DNA from: Clostridia bacterium
GTDB lineage: Bacteria > Bacillota > Clostridia > Oscillospirales > CAG-272
Reading direction: 5' to 3'
Assembly: GCA_900763885.1 (NCBI GenBank)
Contig: CAAFLY010000136.1
Span: 1-15,232 of the forward strand
Length of the DNA stretch: 15,232 bases
Position numbers and translations under genes: made by a program. The notes under the pieces are model-generated. The model was not told the DNA's origin. It made no database searches and worked only from the letters and a program-made list of their open reading frames with translations. Shown here piece by piece: positions 1 to 7,421 of the stretch (its first letter is position 1; each line of letters opens with the position of its first letter).

Positions 1-753
1 GACGTGACGTATCGACACCACGGCGCGTGGAAAGGCATGATTCCCGCGGGCGGCAGACAGAGCTTTGCGGATTTCCATACAAAAATGGCGTCCGGCGCGC
101 CTGTGACGATCGTTTTCTATGGCGACAGCATCACCACCGGCGCAAACTCCTCCGGCACCTGCGGCAAAGAACCATATATGGCGTCGTTCCCGCACATGAT
201 CGCGGAGGAGATCGCAAAAGCATACGGCTACACGGTGGAATATCTGCGCGATCCGTATGAGGAGGCAGCCAGAGAACCGTCCGGCAGGGACCACACGCTC
301 CGGTTCTACAATACGGCGGTCGGCGGGATGGACTCCCGTTGGGGCGATGAACATGTGGAGGATCTGGTCAACGTATACGCGCCGGATCTGGCGGTGTACG
401 CCTTCGGCATGAACGACGGCTGGAAATCCGCGGAGGAATTTATGGCTCTGACCAGAAGTGCGGTCGGTAAAATCCGTCAGGCGTATCCGACATGCGGGAT
501 CTGTCTTGTCTCGACGATGCTGCCCCACTTCCGCGCCGCCGGATTCTTCGGACACCAGATCGAATATGAGCCGCATATGTTCGATTACGCCGCACAGGAC
601 GACCGTATGGCAGTCGCGCCGATGACTTCGGTTCACGCTGCCCTCCTGCGCCGGAAGGAATTCTACGACATGACCGGCAACAACGTCAACCACTGCAACG
701 ACTATCTCGCGCGCGTATACGCCATGACGATCCTCAAAACAATTATGGAATAA
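1..753 (+). CDS. SGNH/GDSL-family hydrolase, probably 5'-truncated by the window edge
   Basis: Predicted serine esterase or lipase-like hydrolase of the SGNH superfamily, which commonly removes acyl groups from carbohydrates. Visible from the GTG codon at 4 (249 residues): block I GDS with nucleophile Ser42, a block II-like NTAVGG around 103-108, block III GMND at 135-138, and block V with His230. The residue three before the His is Asn227, not the usual Asp. No signal peptide or membrane segment is seen in this portion. The frame is open upstream of the GTG at 4 (the codon at 1-3 is GAC) and no ribosome binding site can be checked, so the true start is probably outside the window. It lies 25 bases upstream of a sugar-phosphate isomerase, suggesting a shared carbohydrate-use operon. 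The substrate cannot be named. Family call is firm; function is inferred. Confidence 0.85.
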   Translation, partial: DVTYRHHGAWKGMIPAGGRQSFADFHTKMASGAPVTIVFYGDSITTGANSSGTCGKEPYMASFPHMIAEEIAKAYGYTVEYLRDPYEEAAREPSGRDHTLRFYNTAVGGMDSRWGDEHVEDLVNVYAPDLAVYAFGMNDGWKSAEEFMALTRSAVGKIRQAYPTCGICLVSTMLPHFRAAGFFGHQIEYEPHMFDYAAQDDRMAVAPMTSVHAALLRRKEFYDMTGNNVNHCNDYLARVYAMTILKTIME

Positions 754-763
754 TTTACGATTC

Positions 764-771
764 AAAGGAGG
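764..771 (+). promoter_or_regulatory. Ribosome binding site of the isomerase gene
   Basis: AAAGGAGG is close to a full match to the 16S anti-Shine-Dalgarno and lies 7 bases before the ATG at 779. It fixes that start and shows separate translation initiation inside a likely two-gene transcript. Confidence 0.85.
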
Positions 772-778
772 CTGTTCT

Positions 779-1351
779 ATGAAACGGATTTGCGACAAGG
801 AGCTTCTCGTGGGCGCGGATTTTGCCGGATACCCGCTGAAGGAGGCGGTATGCGCCCATCTGCGCGCCAAGGGCTGGAAAATCACGGACATCGGCGTACA
901 GGCGGATTCCGATCCGAACGACACCGATCTGATGTTCCACCGCGTCGGGCTGCGCATCGGTTCGATGATCGCGGAGGGAGAATTTGAGAGAGCGTTTGCG
1001 TTCTGCGGAACCGGCATGGGCATCCATATCGCAGCGAGCAAGTGTCCGCACGTGCACGCGGGTGTGGTCGAAAGCGTTCCGGCGGCTTTGCGGGCGATCA
1101 CGGGCAACGGTGTCAACGTACTGGCAATGGGCGCATTCTATGTGGCGCCGCAGATGGGCTGTGATATTGCGGACGCGTATCTCGGCGCGTCTCTGGGCAG
1201 CGGGTACGAATGGTGGAAGAACTTCTACGAATTCCACAAGCTGGCGATCGACGAACTGGAGGCGTTTGATTACGAGACCTACAAGAAAAACGGCTTCCGC
1301 GTCAACAAGCTCGGCGATTATCCGCTGAAGCTGGAGGTCAAGCCGGACTGA
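779..1351 (+). CDS. RpiB/LacA/LacB-family sugar-phosphate isomerase
   Basis: Cytosolic aldose-ketose isomerase fold (190 residues), a little longer than classical RpiB (about 150). Family signatures are the N-terminal GADFAGYPLK (12-21), the catalytic loop CGTGMGIHIAASK with Cys76 as the expected base, and the anion-hole segment GNGVNVLAMG (109-118). In typical RpiB the first motif reads SDHAG; here Asp14 is kept but the following His is Phe15, so ribose 5-phosphate may not be the substrate. Relatives of this longer type act on other C4-C6 sugar phosphates, so a specific gene name is withheld. The C-terminus (about 141-190) has an aromatic-rich helix (YEWWKNFYEFHK) and a tail absent from short RpiB. 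Start chosen from the AAAGGAGG at 764-771. Likely co-transcribed with the preceding hydrolase; a terminator follows at 1381-1415. Confidence 0.85.
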   Translation: MKRICDKELLVGADFAGYPLKEAVCAHLRAKGWKITDIGVQADSDPNDTDLMFHRVGLRIGSMIAEGEFERAFAFCGTGMGIHIAASKCPHVHAGVVESVPAALRAITGNGVNVLAMGAFYVAPQMGCDIADAYLGASLGSGYEWWKNFYEFHKLAIDELEAFDYETYKKNGFRVNKLGDYPLKLEVKPD

Positions 1352-1380
1352 GTCATCCGAAAAAAACAGGAGAAGCACCA

Positions 1381-1415
1381 AAGAGAGAGCCATTCTATCC
1401 GGATGACTCTCTTTT
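1381..1415 (+). terminator. Intrinsic terminator after the isomerase gene
   Basis: Arms 1381-1393 and 1403-1415 pair over 13 positions with one C-A mismatch and one G-T wobble. The loop is about 9 bases, and the 3' arm ends in TTTT. The hairpin starts 30 bases after the stop and closes the hydrolase-isomerase unit ahead of an independent promoter at 1461. Confidence 0.7.
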
Positions 1416-1460
1416 CGGTACGCAATCCGGTTTTTCCCGGATTCAGACTCCATTTCGCCC

Positions 1461-1488
1461 TTGACATTCGCGGAGTTTGTGGTACAAT
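1461..1488 (+). promoter_or_regulatory. Sigma-A promoter of the ABC exporter gene
   Basis: A perfect -35 (TTGACA, 1461-1466), a 16-base spacer and a -10 TACAAT (1483-1488) preceded by TGG, which gives an extended -10. Transcription would start near 1495, about 30 bases before the ATG at 1525. Because the in-frame TTG at 1477 lies inside the promoter, it cannot be the translation start. Confidence 0.85.
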
Positions 1489-1503
1489 GTGTCATATGAC
1501 TTC

Positions 1504-1513
1504 GAAGGAAGGA
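1504..1513 (+). promoter_or_regulatory. Ribosome binding site deciding the ABC exporter start
   Basis: GAAGGAAGGA lies 11 bases before ATG 1525. It supports that codon over the upstream in-frame TTG at 1477, which has no such site and precedes the likely transcription start. Confidence 0.65.
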
Positions 1514-1524
1514 CGGCTTTTTTC

Positions 1525-3261
1525 ATGAACACAATCAAGCGCATGGTATATTTGGCAAAACCGTGGTGGCGGGAGATCGGCGTGACCATTCTTGCCCTTG
1601 TCGCCGCGTCGTTTCTCAGCCTTGTCACACCGGAAGCGGTACGGCGGCTGACCGCTCTGCTCGGCACACCGGAGGATTTGACCTACCGCACGATCCTCAC
1701 CTATGTCGCCGTCATGGTCGGGGCGTATCTCCTCCGTGGGGTATGTCGGTTTCTGTCGATGTGGCAGGCACATGTCGCGGCATGGAATTTTGTCGCCGAC
1801 CTGACCCGCGTCTGCTATGACAAGCTCCAGACCCTCTCGATGCGGTACTATTCCGACAAGCAGACCGGTGAGATCATGTCCCGGATGATCAACGATACGC
1901 GGCAGATGGAGCTTCTCATCGCCCATTCCCTGCCCGATATGGCGACCAACGTCATGGTGATCGTCGGCGTGTGCGTGATGATCTTCCGGATCAACTGGCG
2001 GCTCGCTCTCTTTACCATGCTTCCGGTGCCGGTCATTCTATTGCTCTCGCGTATATTTGTCACGAAGGTCGCGCCGCTTTTCAAGATCAACCAGGAGGTG
2101 CTTGCCGGACTGAACGCGCGTACGCAGGACAACCTCTCCGGTATGAAGGAGATACAGGCATTCGGCAAGGAGGAGGCGGAATCGGAAAAAATGCGCGACT
2201 ACTGCAAAAAGTACGCGTTTGTGAATATCCGCGCGAACTTTTACAACGCCATGTACCATCCGTCTGTGGAATTTATGACCTCCATCGGCACCGTGATCGT
2301 CATGGGCGTGGGCGGTGTGCTGGCGATGCGCGGCTCTATGGATACGGCGGACATTGTCGGATTTTTCATGTATCTCTCGCTCTTCTACACCCCGCTGTCC
2401 ACACTGGCGCGGCTCGCGGAGGATATACAGGTCTCCAATGCCTGTGCGGCACGGGTCCTGGAGCTGCTCGACACGGACAGCGAGGTCAAGGAGGAGCCGC
2501 ATGCCTGCTCTATTCCTCGCGGCTCCGGTGAGGTCGCCTTCTCCCACGTGACCTTCGGATACGATCCCGCGGTCAAGGTTCTCGACGACGTGAGCTTTAC
2601 GTGCAGACCGGGGCAAATGACGGCGCTGGTCGGTGCGACGGGAGAGGGGAAGACGACGATCATATCCCTGCTGGAGCGATTTTACGATCCGAATGAGGGA
2701 ACGATCACCATAGACGGCTGCGACATCCGCGGCGCCACGCTCCATTCCCTGCGCGACAATCTGTCGATCGTTTTGCAGGACGTGTTCCTCTTCAACGGCA
2801 CGGTATACGAGAATATCGCGTACGGTGCGGGAGAGGTATCGGAGGAAGCGGTGTATGAGGCGGCAAGGATCGCGTGCGCGGACGAATTCATCCGGGAAAT
2901 GCCGGAGGGATACGCGACAAGGATCGGAGAACGCGGCGTGCGCCTGTCCGGCGGTCAGAAGCAGCGGATCGCCATCGCACGCGCCGTACTGCGGAATACA
3001 CCGGTGCTGATCCTCGATGAAGCGACCTCCGCGGTGGACAACGAAACGGAAGCGCATATCCAGAAGGCGATCGAAAATCTGGCAGGCCGCCACACCCTCA
3101 TCGTCATCGCACACCGGCTGACGACCATCATGAAAGCGGACAACATCCTCGTGTTGAAGGACGGCAGGATCGCGGAATCCGGCACGCACGACGCGCTTAT
3201 GAAAAAAGGCGGACTGTACCACGATATGACAAGCGTGAATCAGACAAAAATCGGACTGTGA
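1525..3261 (+). CDS. Half-size ABC exporter (fused membrane and ATPase domains)
   Basis: A 578-residue ABC transporter of the exporter type, expected to work as a homodimer or with an unseen partner in the cytoplasmic membrane. An N-terminal six-helix transmembrane domain (about 15-300) precedes the nucleotide-binding domain (about 335-570). Seen there: Walker A GATGEGKT (370-377), Q-loop in IVLQDVFLF, signature LSGGQ (474-478), Walker B VLILDE (494-499) and switch His530. All catalytic residues are intact. The cargo cannot be told; such half-transporters export drugs, lipids or peptides. It has its own promoter and is flanked by terminators, so it is monocistronic. The adjacent bce island lies in the opposite direction, and a link to peptide resistance would be guesswork. 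ATG 1525 was chosen over an in-frame TTG at 1477, which is inside the promoter. Confidence 0.93.
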   Translation: MNTIKRMVYLAKPWWREIGVTILALVAASFLSLVTPEAVRRLTALLGTPEDLTYRTILTYVAVMVGAYLLRGVCRFLSMWQAHVAAWNFVADLTRVCYDKLQTLSMRYYSDKQTGEIMSRMINDTRQMELLIAHSLPDMATNVMVIVGVCVMIFRINWRLALFTMLPVPVILLLSRIFVTKVAPLFKINQEVLAGLNARTQDNLSGMKEIQAFGKEEAESEKMRDYCKKYAFVNIRANFYNAMYHPSVEFMTSIGTVIVMGVGGVLAMRGSMDTADIVGFFMYLSLFYTPLSTLARLAEDIQVSNACAARVLELLDTDSEVKEEPHACSIPRGSGEVAFSHVTFGYDPAVKVLDDVSFTCRPGQMTALVGATGEGKTTIISLLERFYDPNEGTITIDGCDIRGATLHSLRDNLSIVLQDVFLFNGTVYENIAYGAGEVSEEAVYEAARIACADEFIREMPEGYATRIGERGVRLSGGQKQRIAIARAVLRNTPVLILDEATSAVDNETEAHIQKAIENLAGRHTLIVIAHRLTTIMKADNILVLKDGRIAESGTHDALMKKGGLYHDMTSVNQTKIGL

Positions 3262-3303
3262 AAAATCGGAGGGAACCCTCATGCGGGATCTCTCCGATCT
3301 TTT
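3261..3303. terminator. Bidirectional terminator between convergent genes
   Basis: ATCGGAG (3265-3271) pairs with CTCCGAT (3292-3298), with a further small CCC/GGG stem inside (3276-3278 with 3285-3287). A-runs precede and T-runs follow, so the hairpin has a U-tract in both directions. It sits between the ABC exporter stop (3261) and the bceB stop (3316) and can serve both. Confidence 0.75.
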
Positions 3304-3315
3304 TATGGATGTGCT

Positions 3316-5415
3316 TTATAACGATGCCGTCTGTCCCTTGTCGATGATGCGCGTGTATGCCTGGGAGGTAATCAGGTACACGGCAACATAGAATACAGCG
3401 AATATCGTAAAGCAGACAGCCAGTGTGGTGAGAAACAGGGAACGGGACGCATAGACCATCATTTTGAGCAGCTTTTCCAGCATCGGAAACGCAAACAGGG
3501 TGTGAAGTCCGGCACCGAACAGCGGCAGAAAGAATACAGTCAAGATCTGGTGGCGGATCGATTTGCGGATCTCACGCTCTGTCATACCGACCTTGCGCAT
3601 GATCGCAAACCGTCCGACGTCCTCATAGCCCTCTGTCACTTGCTTGTAATAGATGATCAACACCTCACCGCAGACGAACACAAGTCCGAGAATCACTGCA
3701 ATGAAGAGAAGCCCGCCGTACATGGCAAGCACCCAGTGGTACTGATCCGCGTGGGTCGATGGTCGGCAATAGGGGGCATCCGTGCGATAGATGGATTGCG
3801 GATTGTCGGCATCCGAAAAGAGCGCGAAAATCGTTCTGCACAGCTCTTCGAGAAGTACGCTGTCTGTCGTATCAAGATCCAGACCAATGTAGGCGAAATA
3901 CGGCGAATAGGTCTGCCCCGGTTCTCCGCCCTCCAAAGGGATCCGATAGTTTTCGTCCATCTCCGGATACATCGCATGGAAAACACGATCCGCAGCGGTT
4001 TGATCGGCAAAAAACACGGAAAGATGCGGCATACCGAGATAGTCCGCCGTGGAAAGGAGCGGGAAATGGGTCATCAGATCCGCGCTTCCCTTAACGGTAT
4101 AGGTGGTACCTTCAATGGTGATCGTGTCCTGCGGATAGGTGACTCCATCACACAGAAGATAGACCTCATTTTCCGCAAGCTGTACCGCGTCGCCCTTCAG
4201 ACGATATGCATTGTACGCGTCGATGGTAAGCATATGCGTGAGGACGGTTCTGGCATAATTTTCGCTTGTGGTCTTCCGCTGGAAGGATACCGCGCCGTCT
4301 GTCACAAAGGACGCGGAGGACATCACATGGTAGGCAGCTTTCTTCTGCACCTGTACGCCTTTCTCCGCCAATACCCCCTCCACCGCCTCCTGCACCATCG
4401 CAAAGGATTCCGGATCGTTGGCGTTGCGCACCGTTACGGTCATATCCATTGGATACTGGAGGTTTACCCCGTTGTCCATGCCAACAAACATACAGAACGT
4501 GGAGGACAGCATGACAAGGACCATGGTCGAGAGAATGCAGATGGAGGCAAGCCCGGCACCGTTGCGCTTCATGCGGTACGTCATGCCGGAAACAGAGATA
4601 AAATGCTGCGGACTATAGTAATAGGTTTTGTTCTTTTTCAAAAGCTTCAGGATCGCCACGCTGCCGGAGATAAAGAGTCCATAGGTGCCGAGGATAACAA
4701 ACACCACAGCGATAAAGAACAGCATGGTTGCCACAACCGGATCCTCTGTGGAAACGGCGATGTAGTACCCGATGGCAAGACAGATCGCGCCCAGCGCAGC
4801 AAGGATCCAGTTGGCACGCGGCGCTCTCTCCCCGGTCTGCGCACCGTGCAGCAGCTCTATGGTGTTGGAAAACGCGATCTGCCGGAGGGAATCGAGATAG
4901 ATGAGCAGGAATACACCGCAGAACAACAGGAGGGTCGCAAGGACCGTGTCGGTATCGACAGAGAGGCGGAGGGAGGACAGATCATACTGCATGAGACGAT
5001 AGAGGATCCCCTGCACCAGCTTGGAAAAGACGACGCCGAGTAAAAGTCCGCCGACCACGCTCACGCCGTTTGTGATGCATCCCTCACAGAACATAACCCG
5101 TGCGATGTTCTTTTTGCCCATTCCGAGTACGTGGAACAGCCCGAATTCCTTTTTACGCCGTTTTGCGATAAAGCTGTTCGTATACCAGAGGAACAACACG
5201 GCAAAGATCGCAATGACCCAGATGCCGAATTTCAACAGGCTTTGGAGCGTCGCGCCGCCGTCCATTTTCGTGCGGATGTCGTTGTCGTGCGCCAGAAAAC
5301 CGACGATGTAGAAGATCATCACCATGCAGACGGAGGTCAGTATGTACGGGAAATAGATCTTGCGGTTGTTTTTGATGTTCGTTTTCGCGATTTTCCAGTA
5401 GAAACCGTTATTCAT
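3316..5415 (-). CDS. bceB: BceB-type FtsX-family permease of a peptide-resistance ABC transporter
   Basis: A 699-residue permease with the 10-helix layout of BceB/VraG: hydrophobic segments near 24-41, 62-79, 113-135, 156-174, 201-221, 230-253, 286-311, 563-588, 622-644 and 659-683. A large extracytoplasmic domain of about 245 residues (314-560) lies between helices 7 and 8. The FtsX-like coupling segments KEFGLFHVLGMGKKNI (89-104) and FAIMRKVGMTEREI (603-616) match each other as internal repeats. In this family the permease senses and removes cell-wall-active peptides such as bacitracin or lantibiotics from lipid II cycle targets, and signals to the partner kinase. ATG 5415 is chosen for the GGAGG at 5424-5428; an in-frame TTG at 5436 would precede that site. 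The start overlaps the bceA stop by 8 bases, implying translational coupling. The inducing peptide cannot be predicted. Confidence 0.9.
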   Translation of the reverse strand: MNNGFYWKIAKTNIKNNRKIYFPYILTSVCMVMIFYIVGFLAHDNDIRTKMDGGATLQSLLKFGIWVIAIFAVLFLWYTNSFIAKRRKKEFGLFHVLGMGKKNIARVMFCEGCITNGVSVVGGLLLGVVFSKLVQGILYRLMQYDLSSLRLSVDTDTVLATLLLFCGVFLLIYLDSLRQIAFSNTIELLHGAQTGERAPRANWILAALGAICLAIGYYIAVSTEDPVVATMLFFIAVVFVILGTYGLFISGSVAILKLLKKNKTYYYSPQHFISVSGMTYRMKRNGAGLASICILSTMVLVMLSSTFCMFVGMDNGVNLQYPMDMTVTVRNANDPESFAMVQEAVEGVLAEKGVQVQKKAAYHVMSSASFVTDGAVSFQRKTTSENYARTVLTHMLTIDAYNAYRLKGDAVQLAENEVYLLCDGVTYPQDTITIEGTTYTVKGSADLMTHFPLLSTADYLGMPHLSVFFADQTAADRVFHAMYPEMDENYRIPLEGGEPGQTYSPYFAYIGLDLDTTDSVLLEELCRTIFALFSDADNPQSIYRTDAPYCRPSTHADQYHWVLAMYGGLLFIAVILGLVFVCGEVLIIYYKQVTEGYEDVGRFAIMRKVGMTEREIRKSIRHQILTVFFLPLFGAGLHTLFAFPMLEKLLKMMVYASRSLFLTTLAVCFTIFAVFYVAVYLITSQAYTRIIDKGQTASL

Positions 5416-6175
5416 GTTTTCCGCCTCCGGTCGCAAGCATCGTCAGCGTGTCGGAGATCGCCATATACTGCTCCTCGATGCTGTGTTCGCCGCGGTACAG
5501 CTGGTGGAACACCTCGCCGTCCTTGATAAACAGCACTCGTCCCGCGTGACTGGCAGCCTTGACGGAGTGCGTGACCATGATGATCGTCTGCCCCTCGTCG
5601 TGGATCCGGTTGAAGGTGGTGAGAAGCTCGTCCGTGGAGCGGGAATCGAGTGCGCCGGTCGGTTCATCCGCCAAAATGAGCATCGGATCCGTGATCAGCG
5701 CACGTGCGACCGCGGCTCTCTGCTTCTGACCGCCGGATACCTCATACGGGTATTTATCGAGCAACGCGGTGATCCCGAGCTTTGCGGCGATCGGGGCGAT
5801 GCGGTTTTCCATCTCCTGCACCCGACAACCGGACAGCACAAGCGGCAGATAAATGTTGTCGCGCAGGGAGAAGGTGTCGAGGAGGTTGAAATCCTGGAAC
5901 ACGAATCCGAGATTTTTGCGGCGAAATTCCGCCATGTGGTCGTCCCGCACCGTGGACAGCGGCTTGCCGTTTAGGACCACGTCCCCCGACGTCGGTTTAT
6001 CGAGCGAGGCGATGATGTTGAGCAGCGTCGTTTTGCCGGAGCCGGATTCGCCCATGATCGCCACATATTCGCCCTTTTCGACCGAAAAATGCACATTGCG
6101 CAGCGCCTCCACGCGATTGCCTCCGAATCGGGTCACGTAGATCTTGCCGACGCCCCTGACTTCCAATAATGCCAT
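5408..6175 (-). CDS. bceA: BceA-type ATPase of a peptide-resistance ABC transporter
   Basis: A 255-residue soluble ABC ATPase of the MacB/LolD/BceA branch that powers the permease encoded next to it. Motifs: Walker A GESGSGKT (42-49), Q-loop Gln94 in FVFQDFNLLD, signature VSGGQ (146-150), Walker B LILADEP (166-172), switch His203. A tail of about 35 residues after the last strand is normal for BceA. ATG 6175 has AGGAG at 6184-6188, 8 bases upstream. The frame stays open far upstream, antisense or overlapping to the kinase gene, but has no ribosome site there. The gene overlaps bceB by 8 bases and is preceded by a BceR-like operator and a -10 element, so bceAB is expected to be an inducible transcript distinct from the regulatory genes. 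Confidence 0.92.
   Translation of the reverse strand: MALLEVRGVGKIYVTRFGGNRVEALRNVHFSVEKGEYVAIMGESGSGKTTLLNIIASLDKPTSGDVVLNGKPLSTVRDDHMAEFRRKNLGFVFQDFNLLDTFSLRDNIYLPLVLSGCRVQEMENRIAPIAAKLGITALLDKYPYEVSGGQKQRAAVARALITDPMLILADEPTGALDSRSTDELLTTFNRIHDEGQTIIMVTHSVKAASHAGRVLFIKDGEVFHQLYRGEHSIEEQYMAISDTLTMLATGGGKHE
5424..5428 (-). promoter_or_regulatory. Ribosome binding site of bceB
   Basis: GGAGG on the minus strand, 8 bases before ATG 5415 and inside the last codons of bceA. It rules out the in-frame TTG at 5436 as the start. Confidence 0.75.
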
Positions 6176-6224
6176 ACTTTTCGCTCCTGTCTTCTCTTTG
6201 CAGAGAATATTTTCATGTGCCCAT

Positions 6225-6253
6225 AGTATAGCACAGACGGCGCGTGCGATCCA
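6225..6253 (-). promoter_or_regulatory. Activator-dependent promoter of bceAB
   Basis: The minus-strand -10 TATACT (6225-6230) is preceded by TGC, giving an extended -10. At a 17-base spacing the -35 position reads TGGATC (6248-6253), a poor match. A good -10 with a poor -35 below operator sites fits a promoter that needs the phosphorylated regulator. Predicted transcription start is near 6218, with a leader of about 43 bases to ATG 6175. Confidence 0.6.
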
Positions 6254-6261
6254 TCGATGTT

Positions 6262-6277
6262 CCTTACATTTTAGGGG
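6262..6277 (-). promoter_or_regulatory. Possible secondary BceR half-site
   Basis: CCTTACA (6262-6268) repeats the same seven bases found at 6283-6289, exactly 21 bases away, or two helical turns. The matching second arm is degenerate (AGGGG in place of TGTAA). BceR-like regulators are reported to use a strong main site plus a weaker second site nearer the promoter, which this resembles. Confidence 0.45.
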
Positions 6278-6283
6278 TACAAC

Positions 6284-6299
6284 CTTACAATCCTGTAAG
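6284..6299 (-). promoter_or_regulatory. BceR-like operator, main inverted repeat
   Basis: A perfect inverted repeat CTTACA-ATCC-TGTAAG. Its core TTACA-N4-TGTAA matches the TNACA-N4-TGTNA operator pattern known for BceR-type regulators of Bacillus and relatives. Its centre is about 73 bases above the predicted bceA transcription start. It lies 15 bases after the kinase stop codon. Confidence 0.75.
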
Positions 6300-6314
6300 A
6301 TACGGCATGTTTTC

Positions 6315-7421
6315 TCATCTTTCCGCCGATTCCGCACGCCAACGATCCATACCGCACGCTTCCGTATCCTCCCCCGGCCGCAGACACACCGTAAAGGTAC
6401 TGCCGAAGCGCGGTGTGGAGGTGACGTGTATCGTATACCCGAGCCGGTCGCAGATCTGGCGGCACAGATACAGCCCGATCCCGGTCGCGTGGTCATCCAG
6501 CCGTCCGTTCGCACCCGTGAAGCCACGCTCAAAGATCCGCGGCAGATCCTCCGGCGCGATCCCGATGCCGGTGTCCGATACCGTAAATGCCGTATCCGTG
6601 CAGCGTACCGTGATCGTGCCGCCAGTCGGTGTGTATTTGATCGCGTTGGAGAGAAGCTGTTCCGCGATAAGGGAAAACCATTTTTCATCCGTCACCACAC
6701 GGCACGGCGCTTTGTCGTAGTCCAGGGTCAGCTTTTTGCGGATGAACCACGGCGCCTGCTTGCGGATCACACCGTTTATCACCGCGGTCAGGTCACATTC
6801 CCGGAACACGTAATCGGACACACGGTCGCGCAGTCTCTGATACGCCAGCACCATGTCCGCGTACTGCTCGATCTGCGCAAGCTCCAGGCCCATTGCGCGC
6901 TTGTCCGGTGCGTCCTCCGCCAGTATCAGACGGATCGCGGCGATCGGGACCTTGATCTGGTGCGCCCATGTCGTGAAATAGGCGCCGTTTTCGCGGTTTT
7001 CCTCCTCCATCGCCTGCTCCAACGCCTTTTTTCTCTCGCGCAGACTGCAAAACAACGCCTGATATGCCGCCTCTCTGCCATGCAGGACCGCGGTCGGGAC
7101 AACATATTCCTCACGCGCGGCCTGCACCATTTCGCGATACCGGCGGCGGTACGGAAAATACGCAAAAACAAGCACCAGAAACGTCAAAAGCCCCGCAAGC
7201 AGCAGCGCATATCCGATGGCGGCAGGCGGATATTGAAACGCAAATGCGACGGCTGAAAAGCACACGGCAACAAGCACAAGCACAGCCATGCAGTCTCTGT
7301 GGTCAAAAAGATATGCCGCAAGGATCCGGTGCGTGCGCGTTTTCTCCTCGAACAGTGCATTCTCACGGGACACCGCCCGCTCTGCTCCCTTCTCCGCGGA
7401 GGTTTTCTCACGCCAATCCAT
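6315..7421 (-). CDS. bceS: BceS-type intramembrane-sensing histidine kinase
   Basis: A 368-residue sensor kinase. Two hydrophobic helices (about 43-62 and 67-89) are separated by only a few residues, so there is no extracellular sensor domain, the hallmark of intramembrane-sensing kinases that listen to a BceAB transporter. The phosphorylation site is His154 in WAHQIKVP. ATPase motifs are the N-box around Asn259 (QLLSNAIKYT), DTGIG (283-287) and a GIG motif at 314-316. An unusually long charged N-terminus of about 42 residues precedes the first helix. ATG 7421 has AAGGGGG 6 bases upstream and overlaps the response regulator stop by 14 bases, so the pair is translationally coupled. Expected partner is the regulator just upstream; expected output is bceAB. 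Confidence 0.9.
   Translation of the reverse strand: MDWREKTSAEKGAERAVSRENALFEEKTRTHRILAAYLFDHRDCMAVLVLVAVCFSAVAFAFQYPPAAIGYALLLAGLLTFLVLVFAYFPYRRRYREMVQAAREEYVVPTAVLHGREAAYQALFCSLRERKKALEQAMEEENRENGAYFTTWAHQIKVPIAAIRLILAEDAPDKRAMGLELAQIEQYADMVLAYQRLRDRVSDYVFRECDLTAVINGVIRKQAPWFIRKKLTLDYDKAPCRVVTDEKWFSLIAEQLLSNAIKYTPTGGTITVRCTDTAFTVSDTGIGIAPEDLPRIFERGFTGANGRLDDHATGIGLYLCRQICDRLGYTIHVTSTPRFGSTFTVCLRPGEDTEACGMDRWRAESAER

Noticed and set aside
1477..1524. TTG start adding 16 residues to the ABC exporter
   Set aside because: It lies inside the -35/-10 spacer of a strong promoter, so it would not be transcribed.
1525..3261. ABC exporter as part of the bce peptide-resistance island
   Set aside because: It is on the opposite strand with its own promoter and a shared terminator, and has no BceR-like operator at its promoter; proximity alone is not evidence.
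2038..3282. A 414-residue open frame on the minus strand inside the ABC exporter
   Set aside because: It is antisense to intact ATPase motifs and has a low-complexity Arg/His/Asp-rich translation, as expected from GC-rich codon bias.
3502..5043. A 513-residue open frame on the plus strand inside bceB
   Set aside because: It is fully antisense to a permease with clear family features. Its translation is rich in Arg, His and Gly with no domain or hydrophobic pattern, and it has no convincing ribosome site.
6176..6688. N-terminal extension of bceA into the kinase gene
   Set aside because: The frame is open but would read through the operator and promoter. A good ribosome site and ATG at 6175 match the normal family N-terminus.
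6144..7256. A 370-residue plus-strand frame across the bceA leader and the kinase gene
   Set aside because: It is antisense to the kinase catalytic domain and crosses the bceA operator region; no protein signature is visible.
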